The notes under the pieces were generated by a model. The model was not told the origin of the DNA. It searched no databases and saw only the letters and a program-made list of their open reading frames with translations. Of a stretch of DNA of 59,045 nucleotides, positions 1 through 8,646 are shown piece by piece; the first letter of the stretch is position 1; each line of letters begins with the position of its first letter. This DNA comes from an uncultured Eubacteriales bacterium. Its GTDB lineage: Bacteria; Bacillota; Clostridia; Christensenellales; UMGS416. Made by a program: the position numbers and the translations under genes. The DNA is taken from NCBI GenBank assembly GCA_900542005.1, contig UQLW01000020.1, positions 1 through 59,045 of the forward strand, written 5' to 3'.

Positions 1-669
1 ACCAAGGGAAGGCGGCGGCATCGCGTCGTCTGCGTACAGATGCTTTTCCAGCTTGCGCTTGACCCGCTGCAGCGCGTTGTCAATGCTCTTTACATGGCGC
101 TGCAGCTCGTCGGCAATCTGCTGATAGCTCTTTTCATCCAGATAGCTGGCCAGCACCTCGCGCTCCAGATCGGATAACAGCTCCTGAATCTTACCCTCAA
201 TGGCCGTGCGGTTTTCCGCGTTAATCATCAGCTCCTCGGGGTTCTGGCTGCGGGCAGAGGTGATTACGTCCAAAAGGGTGCGGTCGGATTCCTCCTCATA
301 GAGGGGCTTGTTCAGGGAAACATAGCTGTTTAGGGGCAGGTGCTTCTGCCGGGTAGCCGTTTTGATGGCTGTGATGATCTGACGGGTAATGCATAGCTCG
401 GCAAAGGCATGGAAGGTACACAGCTTGTCGGCGCGATAATCGCGGATCGCCTTATACAGGCCGATCATCCCCTCCTGAATAATATCCTCCTTGTCCGCCC
501 CGATGAGAAAGTAGCTCCGCGCGCGGGAGCGGACAAAGTTTTTGTATTTGGCGATCAAATAATCGGTGGCGGCGCCGTCGCCCGTCTGGGCGATGGCGAC
601 AACCTGCTCATCGGTCAGACCGCTGTATGCCTGGATCCCGTTTTCCTCCGGGTTGGGATAATAGACCAC
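1..669 (-). CDS. sigH: RNA polymerase sporulation sigma factor SigH (3' end cut by window edge)
   Basis: This is a sigma-70 family factor that directs RNA polymerase to transition-phase and early sporulation promoters. The 223 visible codons contain region 2 (DIIQEGMIGLYKAI, about residues 62-75) and region 4 with its helix-turn-helix (YLDEKSYQQIADELQ, followed by RHVKSIDNALQRVKRKL), which are hallmarks of SigH. The family is usually about 215-220 residues, so only the last few codons should be missing beyond base 1. I chose the GTG at 667-669 because AGGTGGG lies just upstream and the protein then begins VVYYPNPEENG. A good promoter sits upstream (703-731). Identification is strong; the exact C-terminus cannot be seen. 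Confidence 0.9.
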   Translation of the reverse strand, partial: MVYYPNPEENGIQAYSGLTDEQVVAIAQTGDGAATDYLIAKYKNFVRSRARSYFLIGADKEDIIQEGMIGLYKAIRDYRADKLCTFHAFAELCITRQIITAIKTATRQKHLPLNSYVSLNKPLYEEESDRTLLDVITSARSQNPEELMINAENRTAIEGKIQELLSDLEREVLASYLDEKSYQQIADELQRHVKSIDNALQRVKRKLEKHLYADDAMPPPSLG

Positions 670-702
670 TTGCCCACCTCACCTCTATGCTTATCCACTT
701 TG

Positions 703-731
703 ATTATAGACAACCTGCCTGTTCGCGTCAA
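703..731 (-). promoter_or_regulatory. sigma-A type promoter of sigH
   Basis: On the minus strand, TTGACG (726-731) and TATAAT (703-708) are separated by exactly 17 bases, about 35 bases upstream of the sigH GTG. It matches the vegetative consensus at 11 of 12 positions. Confidence 0.7.
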
Positions 732-801
732 GCTTTACCGGAGGGCAGCGGGGCGCGGCGGGCTCAGGGGCTGGAGGATTCGGGAAATCCCTTAGAAATG
801 C

Positions 802-830
802 TTTACAAAACCGGACAGGCATGGTATTAT
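802..830 (+). promoter_or_regulatory. promoter of rpsO(-pnp)
   Basis: TTTACA (802-807) and TATTAT (825-830) are 17 bases apart, and TGG immediately precedes the -10, giving an extended -10. Transcription would start near 837, leaving a leader of about 90 bases before rpsO. Confidence 0.65.
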
Positions 831-836
831 ATCAAA

Positions 837-929
837 TGGGTTTTTGCCCAATAACCATCGGCGCGGACCGACGAGCATTCCGGCGTCGCTGCTGGGCTGA
901 TGGCGTTTATGAAATGGAGGATATATCCC
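837..929 (+). promoter_or_regulatory. structured rpsO 5' leader, possible S15 autoregulatory site
   Basis: The leader contains short self-complementary segments (GGG-TTTTT-GCCC near 838, TCGG...CCGA near 858, GACG...CGTC near 868) before the ribosome binding site GGAGG at 916-920. S15 represses its own translation through leader structures in several bacteria. Whether this leader binds S15 is inference, since such leaders are poorly conserved. Confidence 0.3.
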
Positions 930-1193
930 ATGGAACGAGTAAGCAAATCGGAAACCATTGCCCGCTACAAGCTGCACGACACGGACACCGGCTCCCCCGA
1001 GGTTCAGATCGCCCTGCTCAGCGAGCGCATCGCCCACCTGACCCAGCACCTGAAGGAGCATCCCAAGGATTTCCATTCCACCCGGGGAATGCTGAAGATG
1101 ATCGGTAAGCGCCGCGGCCTGCTGAATTACCTCAAGGCCAAGGACATTGAGCGCTATCGTACCATCATCCGCGAGCTGGGTATCCGGAAATAA
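930..1193 (+). CDS. rpsO: 30S ribosomal protein S15
   Basis: S15 binds 16S rRNA early in assembly of the small subunit platform. The 87 residues have the family features: HDTDTGSPEVQIALLSERI, LTQHLKEHPKDFHSTRGML and the end RYRTIIRELGIRK. Length is normal (about 88). The frame is open from 900, but the ATG at 930 is preceded by GGAGG at 916-920 and gives the usual N-terminus (MERVSKSETIARYKL). It lies upstream of pnp, the common bacterial order, with a hairpin between them. Confidence 0.97.
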   Translation: MERVSKSETIARYKLHDTDTGSPEVQIALLSERIAHLTQHLKEHPKDFHSTRGMLKMIGKRRGLLNYLKAKDIERYRTIIRELGIRK

Positions 1194-1205
1194 AAAAATA
1201 TGCGG

Positions 1206-1239
1206 CAATAGAGCGGGCGTTGTTCCGCTCTATTGTTTA
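1206..1239 (+). terminator. rpsO terminator / pnp leader hairpin
   Basis: A perfect 11-bp inverted repeat (1206-1216 with 1225-1235) with an 8-base loop follows rpsO. The downstream T-tract is weak (TTTAT), so it may be a partial terminator that lets transcription continue into pnp, or a processing hairpin of the pnp leader. Confidence 0.6.
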
Positions 1240-1328
1240 TGAACATGGATTGCCTGCGTGCGCCCGCGCAGGCCTATCACAATGGCAGATGTAAAATGAA
1301 GATAGATGATGAAGGGAGAACCTCACCC

Positions 1329-3449
1329 ATGTACAAGTGCTTTGAAATGGAGCTGGGCGGCCGCAAAGTAACGGTCGAAACCGGACGCCTGGCCGAACAG
1401 GCCAACGGCGCCTGCCTGGTGCGCTGCGGCGATACAGCCGTGCTGGTCACCGCCACCGCTTCCAAGTCTCCCCGGGACGGCATTGACTTCTTCCCCCTAA
1501 CGGTGGATTTTGAAGCCAAGCTGTATTCAGTGGGCAAGATCCCCGGCGGCTTTATCAAGCGCGAGGGACGCCCCCCGGAAAAGGCGATCCTGACCTCGCG
1601 GCTGATGGACAGGCCGATCCGCCCGCTCTTTCCCAAGGGCTTCCGTAACGACGTGCAGGTAGTGGCGACCGCGCTGAGCGTGGATACCGATATCCCGCCG
1701 GATGTGTATGCCATGATCGGTTCTTCCATCGCCCTTTCCATCTCGGATATTCCCTTCCAGGGGCCCACGGGCTCCGTTGTGGTGGGCTATGTGGACGGCC
1801 GGTATATTACCAACCCCGGCGCCGCCGACCGCGAGCGCAGCCTGCTGAACCTGACGGTTTCCGGCACGCGCGATGCGGTGATGATGGTAGAGGCCGGCGC
1901 GCAGATGATTTCCGAGCAGGAGATGCTGGACGCCATCCTTTACGCCCATGAGGAGATCAAGAAGATCGTGGCCTTCATCGACGGTATCGTGGCCGAGGTG
2001 GGCCAGCCCAAGGGCGATTATCCCATGAACCATGTGGATGAAGCCGTGGATGAGGCGGTACGCGCCTATGCCACCGAAAAAATCCGCTGGGCCATGGATA
2101 CCTTTGACCGCAAGGAGCGCCAGGCCCGCGAGGACCAGGTGAAGGCGGAGACGCAGGCCTATTTTGCCGAGCGCTTCCCCGACGGGAAAAAGGATATCGA
2201 CGACAGCCTGTACGCGATCACCAAGGAGACGGTGCGCCGCCGCATTGTGGACGAGGGGATCCGCCCGGACGGCCGCAAGCTGACGGAGATCCGCCCCATA
2301 TGGGGCGAGGTGGGCCTGCTGCCGCGGGCTCATGGGTCGGGTATTTTCACCCGCGGGCAGACGCAGGTGCTCTCCATTGCTACGTTGGGTCCGGTGGGCG
2401 AGCAGCAGAAGCTGGACGATATCACCGACGAAGAGTTCAAGCGCTACATGCACCAATACAACATGCCGCCCTTCTCCACCGGCGAGGCGAAGCCCCTGCG
2501 CAGCCCCGGACGCCGGGAGGTAGGCCATGGCGCCCTGGCCGAGCGCGCGCTGCTGCCGGTCATTCCCGATGAGGAGAGCTTCCCCTATTGCATCCGGGTG
2601 GTATCCGAGGTACTGTCCTCCAATGGCTCCACCTCGCAGGCCTCGGTCTGCGGCTCCACCATGGCCCTGATGGATGCCGGCGTGCCGATTAAGGCGCCGG
2701 TGGCCGGCGTAGCCATGGGGCTCATTCAGGACGAAAAGACCGGTACCATCTCGATCCTGACCGATATTCAGGGCCTGGAGGATTTCCTGGGCGATATGGA
2801 TTTCAAGGTGGCCGGTACCGCCGAGGGCATTACCGCCATCCAGATGGACATTAAGATCAAGGGCATCAACCGGGAGATCCTGGAACGGGCTTTGGAGCAG
2901 GCGCGCCTGGGCCGCCTCCATATCCTGGGCAAGATGCTGGAGGTCATTCCCGAGCCCCGCAAGAGCCTGTCGCCCTATGCGCCGAAGATCATCGCCTTCT
3001 CCATTGATCCTGAGAAGATCGGCGAGGTGGTGGGCCCCCGCGGCAAGAACATCAACAAGATTATTGCCGATACCGGCGTGAAGATTGATATTGAGGATGA
3101 CGGCCGCGTATTTATCGCCACCAACGACGAGGCGGCCGCCGCCAAGGCCCGCGGCATGATCGAAGCCATTGTCAAGGTCATTGAGGTGGGCGAGATCTAC
3201 TACGGTAAGGTGGTACGGCTGATGAACTTCGGCGCCTTTGTCGAGCTGCTGCCCGGCAAGGACGGCATGGTGCATATCTCCAAGCTGGCGGACCACCGGG
3301 TAGAGAAGGTGGAAGACGAGGTGAAGGTCGGCGACGAGATCCTGGTGAAGGTGGTCGAGATCGACGATAAGGGCCGCGTAAACCTCTCCCGCAAGGGCCT
3401 GATTGAAGAGGAAAAGCGCATCAAGGCAGAACGCAGCCAGCAGCAGTAA
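1329..3449 (+). CDS. pnp: polyribonucleotide nucleotidyltransferase (PNPase)
   Basis: PNPase is a 3'-to-5' phosphorolytic exoribonuclease of mRNA turnover. The protein is 706 residues, the normal family length. It has two RNase PH-like cores (first core with TSRLMDRPIRPLF; second with GSGIFTRGQTQ, the GDMDFKVAGT segment and IQMDIKIKG), then a KH domain (GEVVGPRGKNINKII, about residue 560) and an S1 domain (YYGKVVRLMNFGAFVEL, DGMVHIS). The frame is open from 1233, but the ATG at 1329 has AGGGAGA 10 bases upstream and starts the conserved N-terminus. It is followed by a strong terminator. Confidence 0.97.
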   Translation: MYKCFEMELGGRKVTVETGRLAEQANGACLVRCGDTAVLVTATASKSPRDGIDFFPLTVDFEAKLYSVGKIPGGFIKREGRPPEKAILTSRLMDRPIRPLFPKGFRNDVQVVATALSVDTDIPPDVYAMIGSSIALSISDIPFQGPTGSVVVGYVDGRYITNPGAADRERSLLNLTVSGTRDAVMMVEAGAQMISEQEMLDAILYAHEEIKKIVAFIDGIVAEVGQPKGDYPMNHVDEAVDEAVRAYATEKIRWAMDTFDRKERQAREDQVKAETQAYFAERFPDGKKDIDDSLYAITKETVRRRIVDEGIRPDGRKLTEIRPIWGEVGLLPRAHGSGIFTRGQTQVLSIATLGPVGEQQKLDDITDEEFKRYMHQYNMPPFSTGEAKPLRSPGRREVGHGALAERALLPVIPDEESFPYCIRVVSEVLSSNGSTSQASVCGSTMALMDAGVPIKAPVAGVAMGLIQDEKTGTISILTDIQGLEDFLGDMDFKVAGTAEGITAIQMDIKIKGINREILERALEQARLGRLHILGKMLEVIPEPRKSLSPYAPKIIAFSIDPEKIGEVVGPRGKNINKIIADTGVKIDIEDDGRVFIATNDEAAAAKARGMIEAIVKVIEVGEIYYGKVVRLMNFGAFVELLPGKDGMVHISKLADHRVEKVEDEVKVGDEILVKVVEIDDKGRVNLSRKGLIEEEKRIKAERSQQQ

Positions 3450-3472
3450 GCGCTGCAGCCGGGAAAAACAAG

Positions 3473-3508
3473 GGCCGCCCGCTCCTTTTGGGGATCGGGC
3501 GGCCTTTT
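3473..3508. terminator. bidirectional terminator between pnp and the lipoprotein gene
   Basis: GGCCGCCCG (3473-3481) pairs with CGGGCGGCC (3496-3504), followed by TTTT on the plus strand. On the minus strand the same stem is followed by TTGTTTTT, so it can end both pnp and the convergent solute-binding protein gene. Confidence 0.8.
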
Positions 3509-3540
3509 CACTTTTCCTGATCCAGGGGCAATACGCTGGA

Positions 3541-5352
3541 TCAGGGCTGGATTTCGGTAAAATAACCTGCCTCGTGGTAACGCTTCAGCGCCTCGGAAAA
3601 GCGTGCCGTCATAGCCTCCTCCAATGCGTCCAGGCCCATATTGGCCAGCTCGCCCTGGAGCGCTTCCCATCGCTGCGCCACGTCTTCGTCGCTCTGGCTT
3701 TCTGTGACGATGGCATATACGGCGTCATCCCAAGCCTTAACCGCAGCGCGGTAGGCGGTATCATCGCTGCTGTCCACCAGGGGCAGGGCAAACTGGAGGG
3801 CCGGGCACTTATTTTTCGACAGGTCCTGCTTGTAGCGCAGGCCGGCCTCGATGCGCTGGGCCCGCATGGCCAGGGCGGTGGGATTGGTGAGGTAGGCGGC
3901 CGGGGAAGCGTCCAGGATGCCGGCTACCTCATCGTTGCCGGTAAAGGTCCAATATTGCAGGCCGTTATCGGGGACAACGCTATGGCCGGGCACGCCGCTG
4001 TCATAGCCGTCGGTTTTTTCGTTCTGATAGGCGGCGGTATAAGCGATCAGGCCATTTTCATCCCGCGTGTAGTGCTCACCCTCCACGCCCCAATGGGTCA
4101 GCTTAGCGCCCTCTTCCCCCTTCAGGAACTGCATGAAATAGATGGCCCGGTCTGGCTGCGCGCAGGTCTTGGTGATAAATAGAGCGCTGATCAGGCGGCT
4201 GCTCCCGCTGATGTCCGGTGAAGCGGTGGGCGACGAATAGGCCCAGGTGGCCTGGTTGTCGGCAATGGCCAGCTGTTCCTTGCCCTGATAGGTCAGAGGA
4301 TCGGCCAACAGGGTCCAGGGCCAGGGATCGTCCTCCGTGACGGTGGAGGCGTAGATCCCGCCGTCAGCATTGTATTCCCTCGTGGCGGTGAAGACCAGCG
4401 TCTGGGATAGATTGCCCGATAGCGTTTCCGTGACCCAGGTACCGGCGCCGCCCAATGGATCCTGGGCCAGCTCCTCCGGCGTGGGCATGGCGACCAGCCC
4501 GTTGCGGTACCACCGGCTAAGCAGGGAAAGATAGTCCAACCAGCCTTCTTGGCGAAGGGGCGTGCAGACTTTACGCTGCGTTTGATCCCAATATAGGTCG
4601 CGGTAAATACCCATCCAGCTGGGCAGCGGGCTTTCCGTGGGGCCCAGCATGGCCAGCGGCGCCGGGCCGCCGGCAGGCGCAGAATCTGTAAGCAGCGCGT
4701 CCAGCTCCTCGATGGAGGCGGGAAGGGCGCGGCCGTTTAGCTGTTTTTGGTTAAAGTTCAGCGTCCAGGGCGGATCGATGGGAATGCGGGGGTCAGCGTA
4801 TAGGCTATTGTTAAAATAGCCGTTGCGCAGGGTGTAGATTTTTCCATCGCCGGCTTGGTTGTTGAGCTGCTGCAGCGGATCCACGTCATCCCAGAAATCG
4901 GGGCAATAGGTTTCGGCCAGCTCATTCAGGTCATAGCATAGGCCGCTATCCTCCAGAAACCGTGCATCCTTATCCAGGCGGACGCAGACAAGGTCGGTGA
5001 GATTGCCGGCGGCAGCCAGCGCCTGAATGTCCGGCGGATTGAGAAAGCCCTGCTGCTGGATATCCAGCTTGACGCCGGTCAGGTCCATCACCATCCTGGA
5101 TACAGCGTCCTCACCCCAGGCAGGCGGCTGAAAGGGCGGCTTACTGTCCTCGGTGATTTGGCTGGTCATGGTCAAGGTCACGGGCTCGGTGTGCTGTTTC
5201 CAGGTGGAAGAGGCCATATCCGGGGCCTGCGTTTGCTGTCCTGCGCTCTCCGCTACCGGAGCCGTATTCCCCGGCGGGCCAAGGCCGGCACATGCGGCCA
5301 AGGGAAGGACAAGGGCGGTGGCCAGCGCGAGAATCCATGGCTTTCGTTTCAT
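3541..5352 (-). CDS. extracellular solute-binding lipoprotein (ABC family 1 type), second of a tandem pair
   Basis: This 603-residue secreted protein starts with a lipoprotein signal peptide (basic MKRK, hydrophobic stretch, lipobox LAAC with Cys at about 21). The rest looks like a large sugar/oligosaccharide-binding protein of the family 1 solute-binding type (WTLNFNQKQLNG, RAIYFMQFLKGEEGAKLTHWGVEGEHY). It shares long blocks with the next gene: TWKQHTEPVTLTMTSQIT, CPDFWDDVDPLQQLNNQA, EDDPWPW and the ending YHEAGYFTEIQP. It is preceded by AGGAGGG 72 bases after its paralogue, so the two are probably co-transcribed. No permease or ATPase gene is nearby. The ligand is unknown. Confidence 0.8.
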   Translation of the reverse strand: MKRKPWILALATALVLPLAACAGLGPPGNTAPVAESAGQQTQAPDMASSTWKQHTEPVTLTMTSQITEDSKPPFQPPAWGEDAVSRMVMDLTGVKLDIQQQGFLNPPDIQALAAAGNLTDLVCVRLDKDARFLEDSGLCYDLNELAETYCPDFWDDVDPLQQLNNQAGDGKIYTLRNGYFNNSLYADPRIPIDPPWTLNFNQKQLNGRALPASIEELDALLTDSAPAGGPAPLAMLGPTESPLPSWMGIYRDLYWDQTQRKVCTPLRQEGWLDYLSLLSRWYRNGLVAMPTPEELAQDPLGGAGTWVTETLSGNLSQTLVFTATREYNADGGIYASTVTEDDPWPWTLLADPLTYQGKEQLAIADNQATWAYSSPTASPDISGSSRLISALFITKTCAQPDRAIYFMQFLKGEEGAKLTHWGVEGEHYTRDENGLIAYTAAYQNEKTDGYDSGVPGHSVVPDNGLQYWTFTGNDEVAGILDASPAAYLTNPTALAMRAQRIEAGLRYKQDLSKNKCPALQFALPLVDSSDDTAYRAAVKAWDDAVYAIVTESQSDEDVAQRWEALQGELANMGLDALEEAMTARFSEALKRYHEAGYFTEIQP

Positions 5353-5424
5353 GCTTCGGTTCCCTCCTATCGTGGGTATATTCAGCTTGCGCGGGGTGAA
5401 TCCAATGGGGCAGGATGGTTTACC

Positions 5425-7185
5425 CTATGGCTGAATTTCGGTGAAATATCCGGCTTCGTGGTAACGCTCCAGCGCCCCGGCAAAGCGCTCGGTCATGGCC
5501 GCCTCCACGGCGTCCAGCCCCATATTGTCCAACTCCTGTTGCAGGGCTTGCCAGCCTCTAGCGGCCGACTCCCGATCGGGGCTGGAAAGAATCAGGGATT
5601 CCACTCCCAGGCGCCAGGCCTCCAGGAGGGCCCGGTAGGCAGCGTCCTCATCGGTACCAGCCTCCGGCAGGGCGAATTGAAGCGCCGGGCATTTGTTCTT
5701 TGCCGCATAGGCCTTGTAGGCCTTGCCGGCTTCGATGCGCTGGGTGCGGATGGCGAGCAGGGTGGGATTGGTTTGGTAGGCAATGGGCGAACCGGCCAGG
5801 AGGCCGTATACCGTATCGTTGGCCATAAAATCCCAGTATTGGAGGCCGCTCTGGCGCAGCTGGCTGTTCCGGTAATCGCTGTCGAGCTCATCCAAAACAC
5901 GACGATTATTCTGATAGGGCGCCTGGTAGACCGGCAGGCCTTCTTCGTCTAGGATGTAGTGCTGCCCCTCGATACCCCAATGGGTCAGCTTAGCGCCCTG
6001 CTTGCTCTTGAGAAACTGCATAAATAGAATCGCGCGATCCGGCTGCTGGCAGCAGCGGCCGATAAACAGGGCGCTATCGGCGTCGATCCCGTGACCGGCG
6101 GGGGAAAGCAGCAGATGATTGCCATAGGCCCAGCTAGCCTGGTGATCCCAGGCGGTCATCTGATTCTCCCCCTGATAGGTCAGCGGCTCTGATGCCATGA
6201 TCCAGGGCCAGGGATCATCCTCCGTGATGGTGCTTTGATACAAAGACCCGGCGCGGTTGATCCGGTGTGTCGCTGCCAGCACCAGCGTCTTGGGCAGAAC
6301 ATCATCAAACCAGGAAGGCGGAAAGCCATAGGGACGGATAAGCTCCGCATCGCCGGCGTCTGGGAGGGCCAACAGGCCCTCCCGATACCAGCGGTTCATG
6401 AGCTGGATGTAGTCCAGCCAACCGGGATCGGCAAAGGGCGTGCATACCCTGCGCGTCTGCTGATCCCAGGATAGGCCGCAGCCAATCCCCATCCATTGGG
6501 GGATAGGGTTCAAAATCACGTCGGCCATTGCCATGGGTGGGACTTGCTGTTTATATGCAGCCAACAGCGCTTCCAGCTCCTCGATGGAGGTGGGCAGCGG
6601 GCGGCTGCCCAGCAGCGCCTTGTTGAAATTCAGCGTCCAGGGGGGAAGGAGAGGAATACGGGGGTCAGCATAGAAAGCGTTGCTGAAATAACCGCTGCGC
6701 AGGGTATAGACGTGCCCGTCCGCCGCCTGGTTGTTCAACTGCTGCAGGGGGTCGACATCATCCCAGAAATCCGGGCAGTATTGGGCAGCCAGCTCGTCCA
6801 GTGGATAGCAGATCCCGCCGTCCTCCAACAGCCGTGCGTCTTCAGCGGCGGATACGCAGATGAGATCGGTGATTTCCCCGGAGGCGATCTGGGATGGGAT
6901 GTCAACCTCATCCTTTCCCTGATACCGGATATCCAGCTTGACGCCTGTCAGGTCCATCATCAGACGGGAGATGTCATCCTCACCCCAAAGGGGCGCATGG
7001 CCAGGTTCCCCATTGCCGGTGATCTGGCTGGTCATGGTCAGGGTGACCGGAGCGGTATGCTGCTTCCAGGTGGGAGCGGCCATATCCGGCGCCTGCGCCG
7101 GGGGAGGGGACGGCTCCGGACCGGCGCAAGCGGCTAGGGACAGGGCGAGAATGGCAATCAGCCGCGAAATTCTGCGCTTTTTCAT
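5425..7185 (-). CDS. extracellular solute-binding lipoprotein, first of a tandem pair
   Basis: This 586-residue paralogue of the downstream gene also has a lipoprotein signal peptide (MKKRRISRLIAILALSLAAC, lipobox LAAC). It shows the typical late segment of family 1 binding proteins (RAILFMQFLKSKQGAKLTHWGIEGQHY) and ends in the same YHEAGYFTEIQP. It is the promoter-proximal gene of the pair. The ribosome binding site is GGGAG about 13 bases from the ATG, longer than usual. The AT-rich stretch upstream (7186-7300) should hold the promoter, but several overlapping TATAAT-like hexamers prevent a single choice. Likely role: capture of a sugar or peptide, with a transporter encoded elsewhere; alternatively a ligand sensor. 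Confidence 0.8.
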   Translation of the reverse strand: MKKRRISRLIAILALSLAACAGPEPSPPPAQAPDMAAPTWKQHTAPVTLTMTSQITGNGEPGHAPLWGEDDISRLMMDLTGVKLDIRYQGKDEVDIPSQIASGEITDLICVSAAEDARLLEDGGICYPLDELAAQYCPDFWDDVDPLQQLNNQAADGHVYTLRSGYFSNAFYADPRIPLLPPWTLNFNKALLGSRPLPTSIEELEALLAAYKQQVPPMAMADVILNPIPQWMGIGCGLSWDQQTRRVCTPFADPGWLDYIQLMNRWYREGLLALPDAGDAELIRPYGFPPSWFDDVLPKTLVLAATHRINRAGSLYQSTITEDDPWPWIMASEPLTYQGENQMTAWDHQASWAYGNHLLLSPAGHGIDADSALFIGRCCQQPDRAILFMQFLKSKQGAKLTHWGIEGQHYILDEEGLPVYQAPYQNNRRVLDELDSDYRNSQLRQSGLQYWDFMANDTVYGLLAGSPIAYQTNPTLLAIRTQRIEAGKAYKAYAAKNKCPALQFALPEAGTDEDAAYRALLEAWRLGVESLILSSPDRESAARGWQALQQELDNMGLDAVEAAMTERFAGALERYHEAGYFTEIQP

Positions 7186-7342
7186 CGGATCGATACAGCT
7201 CCCGTTTATGCTTGATTAAGCTGATTGTAACATGGCTCATGATTATATGAAATATTTATGATTATAATTTTTATATTGTCAGAAATTCAGACTCAATTAC
7301 TCGGTAATATACGGGCAGCGGTATACCCCGAAGGAGAAGGAC

Positions 7343-7370
7343 AAAAAAAGCGTTCGCTTTCTGCGAACGC
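7343..7370 (-). terminator. ychF terminator
   Basis: On the minus strand GCGTTCGC and GCGAACGC form a perfect 8-bp stem with a 5-base loop, followed by TTTTTTT. It lies about 25 bases after the ychF stop codon. Confidence 0.85.
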
Positions 7371-7394
7371 ATGGGGAATTCCGCTTATTGGGCG

Positions 7395-8492
7395 CTATAC
7401 GTTGATGCGGAAGAGCACCACATCGCCGTCCTGCATGACGTACTCCTTACCCTCGGAGCGGATCAGCCCCTTTTCCTTGCAGGCGGCCATAGAGCCCAGC
7501 TCCTTGAGGGTATCGAAGGGCACCACCTCGGCCCGGATGAAGCCGCGCTCAAAATCGCTGTGGATTTTACCGGCGGCCTGGGGCGCCTTGGTGCCGATGG
7601 GTACGGTCCAAGCCCGGACTTCCTTTTCGCCGGCGGTCAGGTAGCTCATCAGGCCCAGCAGACGGTAGCTCTTTCGGATCAACCGGTCCAGGCCCGACTC
7701 CTCCAGACCCATCTCCTGCAGGAAGGCTTTGCCCTCCTCGGGCTCCATGGAGCTGATTTCCTCCTCAATGGCGGCAGAAACCACCACCACCTGGGCATGC
7801 TCAGCCTGGGTGCGCTCCACGACCCGGGCTACCAAAGGCAGGGCGGAAGGATCCTGGCCGAGATCGTCCTCCGCTACGTTGGCCGCGTATAGGGTGGGCT
7901 TATAGGTCAGCAGGCAGAGCAGCTCGGCCATCTCACGGCCCATATCGGTGAGGGCCTGGGCGCGGACCGGTGTGCCTTCGTCCAAGCCCTTGGCGATAGC
8001 CTGCAGGGCCTCCACCTCGTCCTTGTAGCGCTTATCGCCGCCCTTGGCCGCTTTGCCGGAGCGCTCGATCCGTTTTTCCACGGTCTGCATATCAGCCAGC
8101 AGCAGCTCTACCGAGATGGTTTCCATGTCGCGGACCGGATCCACAGAACCATCTACATGGACAATATCATCATCCTCAAAGCAGCGCACTACCTGCACGA
8201 TGGCGTCGCATTCGCGGATATGGCTGAGGAACTGGTTCCCCAGGCCCTCACCCCGGCTGGCCCCCCGGACCAGGCCGGCGATATCGACAAACTCCACCGT
8301 GGCAGGGGTATACTTCTGGGGATGGTACATGTCTGCCAGGTAGTCCAGCCGGCTATCGGGCACGGCCACGACGCCCACATTGGGCTCGATGGTGCAGAAG
8401 GGGTAGTTGGCGGCCTGGGCGCCGGCCTTGGTGATGGCGTTAAAAAGGGTGCTCTTGCCCACGTTGGGCAGCCCCACAATGCCGAGCTTCAT
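7395..8492 (-). CDS. ychF: YchF/OLA1 family ATP-binding P-loop protein
   Basis: YchF is a universally conserved Obg-like nucleotidase that associates with ribosomes and stress responses. The 365-residue protein has G1 GLPNVGKS (7-14), the switch region DIAGLVRGASRGEGLGN, and at the guanine-specificity position NVAE (about 204) instead of NKxD, which is the known YchF feature giving ATP preference. The C-terminal TGS domain (GTKAPQAAGKIHSDFERGFIRAEV) is intact. The ATG has AAAGGAGA 8 bases upstream. It appears monocistronic with its own promoter and terminator. Confidence 0.96.
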   Translation of the reverse strand: MKLGIVGLPNVGKSTLFNAITKAGAQAANYPFCTIEPNVGVVAVPDSRLDYLADMYHPQKYTPATVEFVDIAGLVRGASRGEGLGNQFLSHIRECDAIVQVVRCFEDDDIVHVDGSVDPVRDMETISVELLLADMQTVEKRIERSGKAAKGGDKRYKDEVEALQAIAKGLDEGTPVRAQALTDMGREMAELLCLLTYKPTLYAANVAEDDLGQDPSALPLVARVVERTQAEHAQVVVVSAAIEEEISSMEPEEGKAFLQEMGLEESGLDRLIRKSYRLLGLMSYLTAGEKEVRAWTVPIGTKAPQAAGKIHSDFERGFIRAEVVPFDTLKELGSMAACKEKGLIRSEGKEYVMQDGDVVLFRINV

Positions 8493-8536
8493 ATGCGTAT
8501 CTCCTTTTAAGCGGGTAATAAACGGATGCTTCGCCT

Positions 8537-8565
8537 AGCTTACCACAATTCGCCGCCTGCTTCAA
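8537..8565 (-). promoter_or_regulatory. probable ychF promoter
   Basis: On the minus strand TTGAAG (8560-8565) and TAAGCT (8537-8542) are 17 bases apart, with TGG before the -10 hexamer. The -10 is only a partial match. Confidence 0.45.
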
Positions 8566-8610
8566 GGCGGGCGGGCTGCGAATCAGGCGGAAGAACCCGC
8601 CGTTTCCCCA

Positions 8611-8640
8611 CAAAACGGCCCCGGAGCACTCCGGGGCCGT
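8611..8640 (-). terminator. terminator of the CofE-like gene
   Basis: A stem of ACGGCCCCGGA paired with TCCGGGGCCGT with a short loop is followed on the minus strand by TTTTG, seven bases after the stop codon of the upstream gene. Confidence 0.8.
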
Positions 8641-8646
8641 CCGATT

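Noticed and set aside
1527..3296. 589-codon open frame antisense to pnp
   Set aside because: Fully inside the intact pnp gene; low-complexity His/Gly/Leu-rich translation typical of the complement of GC-rich codons; no ribosome site.
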